A DNA stretch of 64,000 nucleotides from Rhodanobacter sp. ANJX3 (GCF_014200755.1 NZ_JACHCM010000009.1:1-64000); one strand, 5' to 3'; shown: positions 17,880-26,678, numbered from the stretch's first letter. The notes: generated from the sequence alone by a model not told the origin. Translations and numbers: made by a program.

Positions 17880-19436
17880 ATGATCTCGTTCTTAACACCG
17901 CTCAAAAAACGCATTCATTCGCTGGCAAGAACATTTTCCGAGCATCTGCCAGGAGACTTCTCGCTCGATGAAAGTAACTCGATCATGGTGGCCGGTCAGT
18001 CAACGCCGGTGTTGCGCCTTGACGGTAAATCGATGAATCTGAATTTCGTGGTGCCCGATCGTTTCACTGAAGCGACCGGCGGCACCGCAACTCTTTTCGT
18101 GCGCCGTGACGATGATTTTGTCCGGGTTACCACGTCCGTCAGAAAGCAGGATGGGGAACGGGCCATCGGAACGATTCTGGATCGATCGCATCCCGCCTAT
18201 CGGCCGCTGCTGGCCGGCCAGTTCTACCTCGGCTACGCCACGATTTTCGGCAAGCAGTTCATGACACAGTACGACCCGATCATCGACCCGGACGGACGGA
18301 TCATCGGGGTGCGCTATGTGGGGCTGGATGTCAGTCATATGCGTATTGTTGGCGTGCCGCTGCGCGCGGCCGCCATCACGGCATGCCTCTATAGCGGCGC
18401 ATTTCTGGTATTCAGTTGGCTGACCCGCCCGATGATGTCCGTGGTCGCCGAAAACTGGCTGATCCGGTTCGGCCTGCTGTCCTGCCTGGGCATGGCCTTT
18501 GCGGTCTATGTGTTGATGGTCAGGAACGTCAGTCGACCGATGGCAGATTGTCGTGCGGCCGCAGGCAGGATAGCCGCCGGCGATCTGAGCGCGCAGGTGC
18601 ACGTCAGCCGCCGTGATGATGTCGGTCAACTGCTTCAGGCCATTAATGGAATCGGCGTGGGACTGGCCAATGTTGTCGGCGAAGTACGCCAGGCGAGCGA
18701 TGGTGTGCACACCGCATCGCATCAGATCGCAGCAGGTACATCGGATCTCTCGACGCGCACACAGACGCAGGCGGCTGCGCTTGAGGAAACGGTCTCGGCG
18801 ATGGAGGAGCTCGCTTCCACGGTAAGACAGAATGCCATCCATGCAGGTGAAGCCAGCGCACTGGTCGCTTCGGCGGCTACGCTGGCCCAGGATGGCGGCG
18901 AGATGGTCGGCCAGGTGGTATCCACCATGGCCGAAATCAGGTTCAAGGCGCACAGCATCGAAAACATCATCGGCCTGATCGACGGCATTGCTTTTCAAAG
19001 CAATATCCTCGCCCTCAACGCCGCGGTCGAAGCTGCTCGCGCAGGCGAGCAGGGAAGAGGTTTTTCGGTGGTGGCTACCGAAGTACGTACGCTCGCCCAG
19101 CGCTCGGCCGCCGCGGCAAGGGAAGTAAAACAGTTGATCGCCGCCTCCGTCGAAACGGTGGATGCCGGGTGCGAACTGGTCGATCTCACGGGCATTGCCA
19201 CCAAGGCGATTGCCGGATCGATCCATGAGGCCTCGCTGCTGATGCTGCAGATATCAACGGCGAGCGACGACCAAAGCAAGGGTCTGGCCGAAATCAAGCA
19301 TGCCATCGAACTCATGGATCAGGCGACCCAGCAAAACGCAGCGCTGGTCGAACAATCCGCTGCCGCCGCGAAGAGCATGGAGGAGCAGGCGGCTGTTCTC
19401 GGCAAAGCGGTATCGGTTTTCAAGACCGCCCACTAA
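17880..19436 (+). CDS. methyl-accepting chemotaxis protein with N-terminal Cache-like sensor and TM hairpin
   Basis: A 518-residue chemoreceptor from the ATG at 17880 (GAGG six bases upstream; an ATG at 17847 adds 11 residues). Residues about 12-160 form a Cache-type sensor like those of the Cache_3/Cache_2 receptors (FPGDFS-like start, GGTATLFVRRDDDFVRV, GLDVS end). Two hydrophobic segments follow directly (about 165-190 and 200-224), then HAMP, then a full MA signalling domain with the conserved hairpin tip IAFQSNILALNAAVEAARAG. There is no CheR-tethering pentapeptide. Unlike relatives, there is no transmembrane segment before the sensor, so the sensor should face the cytoplasm, as in Aer-like topology. 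Confidence 0.9.
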   Translation: MISFLTPLKKRIHSLARTFSEHLPGDFSLDESNSIMVAGQSTPVLRLDGKSMNLNFVVPDRFTEATGGTATLFVRRDDDFVRVTTSVRKQDGERAIGTILDRSHPAYRPLLAGQFYLGYATIFGKQFMTQYDPIIDPDGRIIGVRYVGLDVSHMRIVGVPLRAAAITACLYSGAFLVFSWLTRPMMSVVAENWLIRFGLLSCLGMAFAVYVLMVRNVSRPMADCRAAAGRIAAGDLSAQVHVSRRDDVGQLLQAINGIGVGLANVVGEVRQASDGVHTASHQIAAGTSDLSTRTQTQAAALEETVSAMEELASTVRQNAIHAGEASALVASAATLAQDGGEMVGQVVSTMAEIRFKAHSIENIIGLIDGIAFQSNILALNAAVEAARAGEQGRGFSVVATEVRTLAQRSAAAAREVKQLIAASVETVDAGCELVDLTGIATKAIAGSIHEASLLMLQISTASDDQSKGLAEIKHAIELMDQATQQNAALVEQSAAAAKSMEEQAAVLGKAVSVFKTAH

Positions 19437-19493
19437 GAACCTGTTCATGATCTCCCTGCGCGAGGCAGGTGGAGATCATGAATAAGAGGTTCT
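19436..19493. repeat. long inverted repeat after the chemoreceptor
   Basis: Outer arms 19436-19442 and 19487-19493 (7 bp) and inner arms 19444-19455 and 19471-19482 (12 bp, perfect) form a long hairpin with a CTGC/GCAG extension at the tip. It begins at the stop codon. There is no T-run, so it may stabilise the mRNA or be a remnant of a small mobile repeat. One end resembles a sequence at 63552-63569. Confidence 0.6.
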
Positions 19494-19647
19494 AAGCCAA
19501 CGCTGCCGGCCGTGAGCATACCGTCGATCGCGCCGGAAGAACGTGGAAATATCGAAGAAGCGATGAGCGGCTTTCGAGGCGGAAACTTTCCGCGTCGAAC
19601 TATCGCGGTATGGTTTTACGGCAAGGTTCGTATGACGACGCCAAGGA

Positions 19648-20952
19648 CTAGCTTGCTGGCGTTGACCACTCCCGCACCGCCGCCACAAACGCCAGGCAAT
19701 CCGCAAAACGGTTGTATAGCGGGGCGGGCGATATGCGGATGACGTCGGGCTCGCGCCAGTCGCCGATGATGCCGTGGTCCATCAAGTACTCGAACAGTGC
19801 TCGACCGCGATCGCGGCCGCCGACGACGCGGATGGAAAGCTGTGCACCGCGGCGATTGGGATCGCTGGGGGTCACGATGTCGAGAACATCGACAAGTTGG
19901 TTTTTGACCAGCCACTCGAGATAGCCGGTCAGCTGCAGCGATTTCTCGCGCAGCTGGCGCATGCCGGCGCGGCGAAACATGTCGAGCGAGACACGCAGCG
20001 GCGCCAGCGACAGGATCGGCGGGTTGGACAGCTGCCAGCCTTCGACGCCGTGGATCGGCACAAACGCCGGACCCATCTGAAAACGCGTGGCCTTGTCGTG
20101 TCCCCACCAGCCGGCGAAGCGCGGCAGCACGGCATCGGCATGACGCTCGTGCACGAAGGCGCCGCCGACGGCGCCGGGGCCGGCGTTGAGATATTTGTAG
20201 TGGCACCAGATCGCGAAGTCGGCGCCACTGTCGTGCAGCTGCAGCGGCAGGTTGCCCACGGCGTGGGCAAGGTCGAAGCCGACGGTGCATCCGTGGCGGT
20301 GCGCCAGCGCGGTGATCGCTTTCAGATCGAACGCCTGGCCATTGCGGTACTGGATGCCAGGCAGCATCACCAACGCGATGCGCGAACCGTGCTCAGCCAG
20401 CGCGCGCTCGATCGCGGCCATGGAAATGAGGCCGTTCGGTTCGTCGGCTTCCAGCTCGATCAGCGCGGTGGCGGGATCGAAGCCATGAAAGCGCACCTGC
20501 GATTCCACTGCGTAGCGATCGGTGGGGAAGGCGCCGGCTTCGATCAGGATAGCGGGGCGCTCCTGTGTCGGGCGATAAAAGCTCACCATCAGCAGGTGCA
20601 GGTTGACCCCGAGAGTATTCATCGCCACCACTTCGGACGGCTTGGCGCCGACGACGAGGGCGAGATCGTCACGCAGATAGTCTTCGTAGTTCAGCCACGG
20701 CTGGCGACCCTTGAAATGGCCTTCCACGCCCAGCTCGGCCCAGTAGTCGAGCTCGGTCGTGACCGCTTCGCGCACGCCGCGCGCCTGCAGCCCGAGCGAA
20801 TTGCCGCAAAAATAGACGCTGTCCACCTTTTGGCCATCCGCGCCTTCGTGTGGCGGGATCAGAAATTCGTCGCGGAACGCGCGCAGGGGGTCGGCGGCGT
20901 CGCGCTGCTGCGCCCATTCGGTGGTGGCCTGGTAGTCGCTGACGTCGTGCAT
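19648..20952 (-). CDS. kynU: kynureninase
   Basis: A 434-residue PLP enzyme of fold type I that hydrolyses kynurenine (or 3-hydroxykynurenine) to anthranilate (or 3-hydroxyanthranilate) plus alanine. The PLP lysine lies in the family motif WCHYKYLNAGPGAVGG. The FDLAHAVGN segment carries the conserved Asp and His near the cofactor. The length agrees with bacterial KynU (about 420). It stands alone: tryptophan 2,3-dioxygenase, kynurenine monooxygenase and the 3-hydroxyanthranilate genes are not in the window, so degradation or quinolinate/NAD synthesis cannot be distinguished here. Confidence 0.95.
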   Translation of the reverse strand: MHDVSDYQATTEWAQQRDAADPLRAFRDEFLIPPHEGADGQKVDSVYFCGNSLGLQARGVREAVTTELDYWAELGVEGHFKGRQPWLNYEDYLRDDLALVVGAKPSEVVAMNTLGVNLHLLMVSFYRPTQERPAILIEAGAFPTDRYAVESQVRFHGFDPATALIELEADEPNGLISMAAIERALAEHGSRIALVMLPGIQYRNGQAFDLKAITALAHRHGCTVGFDLAHAVGNLPLQLHDSGADFAIWCHYKYLNAGPGAVGGAFVHERHADAVLPRFAGWWGHDKATRFQMGPAFVPIHGVEGWQLSNPPILSLAPLRVSLDMFRRAGMRQLREKSLQLTGYLEWLVKNQLVDVLDIVTPSDPNRRGAQLSIRVVGGRDRGRALFEYLMDHGIIGDWREPDVIRISPAPLYNRFADCLAFVAAVREWSTPAS

Positions 20953-21120
20953 CTCGGTTGTCCTGTGGATGGGCGGGAGCGCGAACCGGCGCTCGCTTCG
21001 TGCAGCGGCGACTTTACCCGCGACGGCGTCGTCTAGACAGTGAAGGCAGCCGCTGGCGTTGTCGCCTGCCTGCCGCCGCGCGCAGGCCGCGGCGAGATAG
21101 GCGCAAGGTGGTCGCGGACG

Positions 21121-21645
21121 TTACTTGAGTTTGGCAGCGATGGCGTCGCAGTCTTTGTCGAAGGCGGCTTTCCACGCAGGGCCGGCCTCACTCTGCGATG
21201 GGCGCAGGCAGCGCAGCGAGACCGCGACGCCGTTCTTGAACCAGTAACGTTCGCTGTAGCTGTACTGCACGCCGCTTTCCTGTGCCGTATAGACGAATGT
21301 GTTGGCGCCGGGCGCTACCGCCGCGGTTTTGTAACCGGGCAGCGCCAGCGCCTTGGCCGACGTGGTGCCCACGTACTGCTGAAAAGCGCTCATGTCGGCG
21401 ACCTGCTTCACCGTTACGGTGACGCGCGACAGGCTGACCTTGCCGGTGGGCGAGCGGTCGGGCACCTGGAACACATGCACTTCGGGGTCGCCCTGCGTAT
21501 CGAGGATATCCACCCAGTCGTCCGGCGTGCGGAACTGCACGCTGCCGTTGGCCATGCTGACGTCGGCGGCGTGCAGTGTGCCGGCCAGCAGCAGCGTGGT
21601 GGCGATGGCGGCGAGGCTGGAAGAGGCGGTGCGCAGAACACTCAT
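21121..21645 (-). CDS. exported hypothetical protein
   Basis: A 174-residue protein with a clear Sec signal peptide (hydrophobic core SLAAIATTLLLAGTLHA, cleavage after AADV-type junction near residue 27). The mature part is beta-rich with two cysteines near the C terminus (LRCLRP and DKDCDA) that could form a disulfide. I do not recognise the domain. It is likely periplasmic. It is on the minus strand upstream of kynU with a 168-base gap, so co-transcription is uncertain. Confidence 0.75.
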   Translation of the reverse strand: MSVLRTASSSLAAIATTLLLAGTLHAADVSMANGSVQFRTPDDWVDILDTQGDPEVHVFQVPDRSPTGKVSLSRVTVTVKQVADMSAFQQYVGTTSAKALALPGYKTAAVAPGANTFVYTAQESGVQYSYSERYWFKNGVAVSLRCLRPSQSEAGPAWKAAFDKDCDAIAAKLK

Positions 21646-21679
21646 GCTGACTCCTGGAATAGACCGAAAAGAGCGGCCA

Positions 21680-21856
21680 TTAATGAAGCAATATCCTATG
21701 GGGTACGTCCTCGCAAAGCCGCGCCTTGAGACGATCGGGCGCCAGCATGATCATGTAGACGCCGCGCGCCGCTTTCTTCAGAGGAATCCCCACGCTCCAA
21801 GGATAAACGCTACGGGGACTGTTCTGCTTGATGCCGGTCGCCTGGGCGCCATGCAA
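21680..21856 (-). CDS. possible small protein, unidentified
   Basis: A frame open from a TTG at 21856 to TAA at 21680 (58 codons) in the gap between the FUSC gene and the exported protein. The peptide has a balanced, protein-like composition (for example AARGVYMIMLAPDRLKARL) unlike the Arg/Ala-rich shadows elsewhere. The start codon is weak and no ribosome site is obvious, so it may be a gene fragment or a conserved intergenic element. Confidence 0.2.
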   Translation of the reverse strand: MHGAQATGIKQNSPRSVYPWSVGIPLKKAARGVYMIMLAPDRLKARLCEDVPHRILLH

Positions 21857-21897
21857 CGCCCGCCCCGCTATCCGTGCCGGCGGCTACCGCACCCAGG

Positions 21898-24003
21898 TCA
21901 GGTCACGCCCGTGCCGGCAACGGTGCCCAGCGACGATGCTTGCGCGCTGCGCCCCAGCACATGGGCCAGTGTATCGACGTTGTCGACCAGGCGGTCGCTG
22001 ATGCGCTTGAGCAGGTCGGCAGTGTGCTTGTTGTCGGACATCGCCAGCAGGGTGGCGAGGCTGCGCTGCAGCGTGCGTAGGTCCGATGGCAGCTGCGGCG
22101 CGCGGTCCTCGCGCAGCGCGTTGGCGATTTCCTGCAGCGCGATCGCCACGTGATCGACGAAACCACTGATCTCGCTGGATTCCGGCAGCGCGTCGTCGTT
22201 GTCGATCACTGCTTCCAGCGTCATGGCGGTGCGCGCCAGGCGGTTGCCGTTGGCGAACAGGGCGTTAGCTAGATCCAATAGCACGATCGGTGTGCCGGGT
22301 TCGGCGCGCATACGGTCAAGCGAGGCCTGGGCATTGGTGCGCGCGGTGCGCGCCGCCGTACGCGCTTCGCGATGGGCGTCGCGAAGCTCGGGCCGCGCCA
22401 GCGCCCGCAGATAGTTGGCATAGGCATCCAGCATGTCCGACAGCGCGGCGCGCACGCGGCCTTTTTCCCAGGTCGGCCACAGCACATAGGCGAGCAGGGC
22501 CATGCCGCTGCCGAGTACGGTGTTGATCACGCGATCGTGCACGGCCGCGCCGGAGTTCACGCCCTCGTACGACAGCAGAATCACCACGGTGCCGGTCAAC
22601 GCGGCCACCGCTGCGCCGTAATGCGCCGTGGCCAGGTAGCGAAAAATCATGCACAGCACCGCCATCAGGGCCAGATGCGTCCATGGCTCGGCCGGCGTGA
22701 TGTGCAGCAGCACCGTGGTGAGCACCAGCCCGAGGATCGTGCCGACCACGCGCAGCAGGCCAAAGTTGAAGGTCGCAGCGAAGTCCGGGCGCAACACGAT
22801 GGCGGCCGTCATCGGCAGCCAGTAGCCGTGCGGCAGATGCAGTTGGCGTGAGACGAACATGGCCAGACTCAGGCAGACGGCGCTGCGCACGGCGTGGCGA
22901 AACGCGACCGAGTGGGGCGTCAGGCTGGCGCGCAGGGTCGCCAGCGCGGAGCTGCTGCGCAGAGCGGCAGGCAGCGGCGTCTCGGCGGCGGCGGCGCGCA
23001 TCTCACCCTTGCTGCCGGCCCAGTTGGCGTTGCGCACGGCGGCGGCGAGCTGGCCGGACAGTGCATGGATGTGCCGCGCCAGCGTGTCCGGCGGTGCATC
23101 GGCGCCGAGCAACGCGGTTTCGCTGGCTTGAAGTGTTTGCAGCATGCGCTCGGCTTGCCGAGGCGGTTCGCCTTCGTCGAGCGCGTCGGCGATGGTCGCC
23201 AATACGCGCGCCGCATCGTCGCGAAACATCGCGTGGATGGTGGGGTTGGCGCGCAGCTCGGCCATTGCCGTGAGCTCAAGGCGGATACGCTCGGCCAGTT
23301 CCAGCAACACGCCGAAGGCTTCCATCGCACGACCGCGTGCGTGATGCCGGCCGAGCAGGGTGTGCTGCAATGTCGTCATGGCACCGGACAGCGCCGGTAC
23401 GTCGGCATCGTCATAGGTTTGCTGGCGCGCCAGCGTCGCCAATCCGCGATAGACGGCCGCCAGTGCCAATCGCTCTGGCCGGTAGCGTTGCAGTGGCCAG
23501 GCGGCGATCGAAAAAGCCGTCAGCAGCAGACCGCCGCTCAGCAGCAGGCCGGCGCCGAGCAGCGCATGTGGCAGCGTGGTCGGCGTGTACGCGGTCACCA
23601 CCAGCAGAATCATGCTGGTCATGCCTACCCGCGCAATATCTACACCGAACACCACCAGCAGGCCGCCAAAAAATCCGAAGACCATGGTGGCGAACAGCAG
23701 CGGCACCAGCTGACCGCCGATCAGAAATCCGCACAGCGAGGCCACGGCGGCGGCAAGCGAAGCCAGCACCAGCTGCTGCATGCGCTGCCGATAAGGGCCG
23801 GGCTGATCGGAAAACATCGTGTTGAGCGCGCCGGCTGCAATACCGATGCCCACCTCGATATAGCCGGTGGCCAGGCCGATGCCAAGCGGCAGAATGACCG
23901 CCGCCGTATTGCGCAGCAGGACCCACAGCGGCACATCCGGCCGCTTGGCCGTGGTCAGGCTCTCCAGCATTTTTCTGCTCAGCGAGTAGCCGGTGGTGGG
24001 CAT
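21898..24003 (-). CDS. FUSC/YccS family inner-membrane protein
   Basis: A 701-residue protein with two membrane bundles of about six segments each (residues about 28-170 and about 375-525). They are separated and followed by helical cytoplasmic regions. This is the fusaric-acid-resistance / YccS-like architecture. Relatives include aromatic acid efflux components (AaeB) and proteins of unknown transport function. The soluble stretches are rich in Arg, Ala and Leu and likely form coiled helices. No membrane-fusion partner gene is adjacent, which argues for a YccS-like stand-alone role rather than a tripartite pump. The substrate is unknown. Confidence 0.85.
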   Translation of the reverse strand: MPTTGYSLSRKMLESLTTAKRPDVPLWVLLRNTAAVILPLGIGLATGYIEVGIGIAAGALNTMFSDQPGPYRQRMQQLVLASLAAAVASLCGFLIGGQLVPLLFATMVFGFFGGLLVVFGVDIARVGMTSMILLVVTAYTPTTLPHALLGAGLLLSGGLLLTAFSIAAWPLQRYRPERLALAAVYRGLATLARQQTYDDADVPALSGAMTTLQHTLLGRHHARGRAMEAFGVLLELAERIRLELTAMAELRANPTIHAMFRDDAARVLATIADALDEGEPPRQAERMLQTLQASETALLGADAPPDTLARHIHALSGQLAAAVRNANWAGSKGEMRAAAAETPLPAALRSSSALATLRASLTPHSVAFRHAVRSAVCLSLAMFVSRQLHLPHGYWLPMTAAIVLRPDFAATFNFGLLRVVGTILGLVLTTVLLHITPAEPWTHLALMAVLCMIFRYLATAHYGAAVAALTGTVVILLSYEGVNSGAAVHDRVINTVLGSGMALLAYVLWPTWEKGRVRAALSDMLDAYANYLRALARPELRDAHREARTAARTARTNAQASLDRMRAEPGTPIVLLDLANALFANGNRLARTAMTLEAVIDNDDALPESSEISGFVDHVAIALQEIANALREDRAPQLPSDLRTLQRSLATLLAMSDNKHTADLLKRISDRLVDNVDTLAHVLGRSAQASSLGTVAGTGVT

Positions 24004-24117
24004 GAATGGCGGTGACTCAGATGGCCGAGCGCTGATTCTGCATCACAGCGGCTGAAGTTGACGCGACGATGCTTCAATGCTGCGCGACGCTTATCGATAA
24101 AACCTTATGAATGCGGC

Positions 24118-24151
24118 AAAAAAAGGCGCCGGACGGTGCGCGGCGCCGTTT
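24118..24151. terminator. bidirectional terminator between efpL and the FUSC gene
   Basis: A 7-bp stem (24125-24131 with 24141-24147) is flanked by seven A on the left and a short T-run on the right. On the minus strand it ends the efpL transcript, 25 bases beyond the stop codon. Confidence 0.7.
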
Positions 24152-24171
24152 TCTTCAACGATTGGAGACGA

Positions 24172-24735
24172 TCAGGCGCGGCCGGCGAATTCGCCCGTAA
24201 TCGTATTGACCCAGACTTTTTCGTCGTTGCTGATGTACTCGGGCACCTGCAGTTCGATGCCGGTACTGAGCTTGGCCGGCTTGTTGCGCTTGGTGGCGCT
24301 GGAGCCCTTCATTTCCGGGGCAGTATCGACCACGGTGAGGATCACGCTGCTGGGCACCTGCAGGCCGACCGGTGCGTCGTCGATCAACTGCACGTAATAG
24401 CCTTCGATGCCTTCCACGATATAGCCGGCGTTGTCGCCGACCAGCTCGGGCGACAGCGGGTACTGAGTGTAATCCTCGGCATCCATGAAGACGAAGGCGC
24501 CATCGTCCATGTAGGAGAAATTCGCCGCGCGGCGGACTAGATCCATTTCGCGCAGCTCGTCGTCGGCACGCAGGCTGAGGTCGAACTTGCGGCCGCCAGG
24601 AATCGAATACAGCGTAAAGCGGAACGTGACGTTGCCACCACGCGCGCTGGGCGAGCTGCGCTCGATATCGCGCACCTGATAGACGGTGCCATCGTGTTCG
24701 ACCACGTTGCCTTTCTTGACGTCGGAAGCTTTCAT
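24172..24735 (-). CDS. yeiP: elongation factor P-like protein EfpL (YeiP)
   Basis: A 187-residue three-domain protein of the EF-P family that binds the ribosome near the E site to relieve stalling at difficult sequences such as proline stretches. It follows the YeiP/EfpL branch rather than classical EF-P. The domain I tip reads SPSARGG with Arg32 where EF-P carries a modified Lys, and the C-terminal half has [18 protein letters not shown]. The arginine tip suggests no lysylation or rhamnosylation is needed. The gene is monocistronic, ending at the terminator 24118-24151. A classical efp should exist elsewhere in the genome. Confidence 0.93.
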   Translation of the reverse strand: MKASDVKKGNVVEHDGTVYQVRDIERSSPSARGGNVTFRFTLYSIPGGRKFDLSLRADDELREMDLVRRAANFSYMDDGAFVFMDAEDYTQYPLSPELVGDNAGYIVEGIEGYYVQLIDDAPVGLQVPSSVILTVVDTAPEMKGSSATKRNKPAKLSTGIELQVPEYISNDEKVWVNTITGEFAGRA

Positions 24736-24865
24736 TGGGTAGCTCGTAAGTAGGGTTTAGGAGTCAGTAGCAAAAGCGCGCAGCGGAAGATTGTGTTGCA
24801 GTGCATTCGCAGCGGCAGTCCAAGCGACAAAGCTTCGCCCTCGCTACTCGCCTCTCGTTCCTGCT

Positions 24866-25633
24866 TTATTTCGGCTGCAGCCGTACCGCGCCGTCCAGAC
24901 GAATCGTTTCGCCGTTGAGATAGCGGTTGCGGAGAATAAAACCGACGGTATCGGCATACTCCGCCGGCTTGCCCAGGCGCGATGGGAAGGGGATCGAAGC
25001 GGACAAGGATTCCTGCAGTTGCGGCGACATGCCGTCGACCATCGGGGTCCAGAAAGCGCCCGGCGCGATGGTGTTGACCCGGATGCCTACGCGCGCGAGC
25101 TCGCGCGCGAGCGGCAGCGTCATCGCCACCACACCGCCCTTGGAGGCCGCATAGGCGGCTTGGCCGATCTGGCCTTCGTAGGCGGCGACGCTGGCCGTGT
25201 TGATGATCACACCGCGCTCGCCGTCTTCACCGGCTTCGTTGTTCTGCATCAGCGCGGCACCGGCCTTGGCGACGTTGAAACTGCCGACCAGATTCACCAT
25301 CACCGTGCTTGTGAAATGGGCCAGCGGCAGCGTGCCCTCACGGCCCAACATGCGGCCGGAGCCGAGGATGCCGGCACAGTTGACCAGCAGGTTCAAACCG
25401 TCCATCGACTCGTGCGCGGCGGCCACGTTGATGGCGACGCCATCTTCCGAGGTGACGTCGGTACGGAAAAATCGCGCGTGCTCGCCCAGCGTACCCAGCG
25501 CGGCCTGCCCTTTATCGTTGTCGACATCGAATAACGACACCTGACCGCCGTGTGCCACCAGGTATTGAGCTACTGCGTAGCCAAGTCCGGAAGCGCCGCC
25601 GGTAATGATCGCCTTGACCTGATCGAGCTGCAT
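24866..25633 (-). CDS. short-chain dehydrogenase, 3-hydroxyacyl-CoA dehydrogenase type 2-like
   Basis: A 255-residue classical SDR. The NAD(H) motif TGGASGLG is at 11-18, NCAG near residue 85 and the active-site YAASK at about 161-165, followed by GIRVNTIAPG. The overall sequence, including the stretch after the active site, resembles human HSD17B10-type 3-hydroxyacyl-CoA dehydrogenases that act in branched-chain amino acid and fatty acid breakdown. That would fit the leucine catabolism genes a few kilobases away, but the exact substrate is an inference. No neighbour shares its transcript clearly. Confidence 0.85.
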   Translation of the reverse strand: MQLDQVKAIITGGASGLGYAVAQYLVAHGGQVSLFDVDNDKGQAALGTLGEHARFFRTDVTSEDGVAINVAAAHESMDGLNLLVNCAGILGSGRMLGREGTLPLAHFTSTVMVNLVGSFNVAKAGAALMQNNEAGEDGERGVIINTASVAAYEGQIGQAAYAASKGGVVAMTLPLARELARVGIRVNTIAPGAFWTPMVDGMSPQLQESLSASIPFPSRLGKPAEYADTVGFILRNRYLNGETIRLDGAVRLQPK

Positions 25634-25883
25634 GCGAGGTTTCCTGCCGATTCAAACGTGCATGGTAACTGACTGGCACCGCGCGGCGTAGTTGGTGGCG
25701 CGGGTATGCACGGTAAATGTGAATTGGCCTTCACTTAAATATTCACACGGCGTTGGGTATGCAACCGCGAATGTTCATCGAAGCTGCCGAACACTTTCAC
25801 TATCTGTGCGCTCAGTAGCTTTGTGATCCGTAAAGCCGCCGCTTCATCCCTTGCTTCATCGACTGAAAATCAAAGGAACGCCC

Positions 25884-26225
25884 ATGAAAAAGCAGCTTGG
25901 CACTTTGTTCGTTTGCGGCATATTGGCCCTGTCTTGTGCCACCGCGGTGTCCGCTCAACCGCAAGACCATCACGATCAAGAAAGCCATGATCAGCGCTCT
26001 GGATCTCATCCGATGTATGACCGCGGCCACAGCGAAGGTTGGTACAAGAAGGGGGGTCACGTACCGGCCGAGTACAACGGTGGCACCTACGAAGTCACCG
26101 ACTGGCGTGCGAACCATCTGCGCCAGCCGCCGCACGGTTATCACTACGTGCGCAGCGACAACGGCGATTTCCTGCTGGTTGCCGTGACGACCGGCGTGAT
26201 CGCCAGCATCATCGCCAGCCATTAA
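25884..26225 (+). CDS. RcnB family periplasmic protein, copy 1
   Basis: A 113-residue exported protein with signal peptide (MKKQLGTLFVCGILALSCATAVSA) and an RcnB-type domain. E. coli RcnB is a periplasmic protein affecting nickel/cobalt export. The domain shows GWYKKGGHVP, a DW motif, QPPHGYHYVRSDNGDFLLVA and a C-terminal hydrophobic GVIASII. The His/Asp-rich segment after the signal peptide may bind metal. AAAGGAA precedes the ATG at 25884, so the in-frame ATG at 25851 is rejected. It is the first of a tandem pair with copy 2, 47 bases apart. Confidence 0.85.
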   Translation: MKKQLGTLFVCGILALSCATAVSAQPQDHHDQESHDQRSGSHPMYDRGHSEGWYKKGGHVPAEYNGGTYEVTDWRANHLRQPPHGYHYVRSDNGDFLLVAVTTGVIASIIASH

Positions 26226-26272
26226 AACCTATTTCGCTACAGCGACATTTCACAGGATTCCCAGGAGTGACC

Positions 26273-26629
26273 ATGAAAAAACGTTTAGGTAGTTTGATTT
26301 TGTGCGGAACCATGCTGCTGGCCAGCGGATCGTTGCTGGCGCAGGATTACGGGCACGACCACGATCATGGCGATCAGCGCTACGATCATGACCATGGTGA
26401 TCATCATGGCGGGGGGTTCTACGACCGCGGCCATCGCGAGGGTTGGTATCGCGCCGGCGGCCGGGTGCCGGACGAGTATCGCCGTGGCGACTATGTCGTG
26501 AGCGACTGGCATCGCGACCATCTGCGTCCGCCGCCGCGCGGCTATCATTATGTTCGCAGCGATAACGGTGATTTCCTGGTCGTCGCGGTCACTACCGGCG
26601 TCATTGCGAGCATCATCGCCAGCCATTGA
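26273..26629 (+). CDS. RcnB family periplasmic protein, copy 2
   Basis: A 118-residue paralogue of the preceding gene with its own signal peptide and AGGAG ribosome site. The C-terminal two thirds are nearly identical in pattern to copy 1 (HYVRSDNGDFLVVAVTTGVI). The linker is richer in alternating His and Asp (HDHDHGDQRYDHDHGDHH), suggesting metal binding. The two genes probably arose by tandem duplication and are co-transcribed, ending at the terminator 26648-26678. A partner exporter such as RcnA is not in the window. Confidence 0.85.
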   Translation: MKKRLGSLILCGTMLLASGSLLAQDYGHDHDHGDQRYDHDHGDHHGGGFYDRGHREGWYRAGGRVPDEYRRGDYVVSDWHRDHLRPPPRGYHYVRSDNGDFLVVAVTTGVIASIIASH

Positions 26630-26647
26630 TGCAGCCATGGGCGGAAG

Positions 26648-26678
26648 AAAAAGCCCCGCTCTGAAGGCGGGGCTTTTT
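26648..26678. terminator. bidirectional intrinsic terminator
   Basis: A 9-bp stem (26651-26659 with 26667-26675) with a 7-base loop is flanked by A and T runs on both sides. It ends the rcnB-like pair on the plus strand and could also stop the minus-strand GNAT transcript. Confidence 0.85.
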
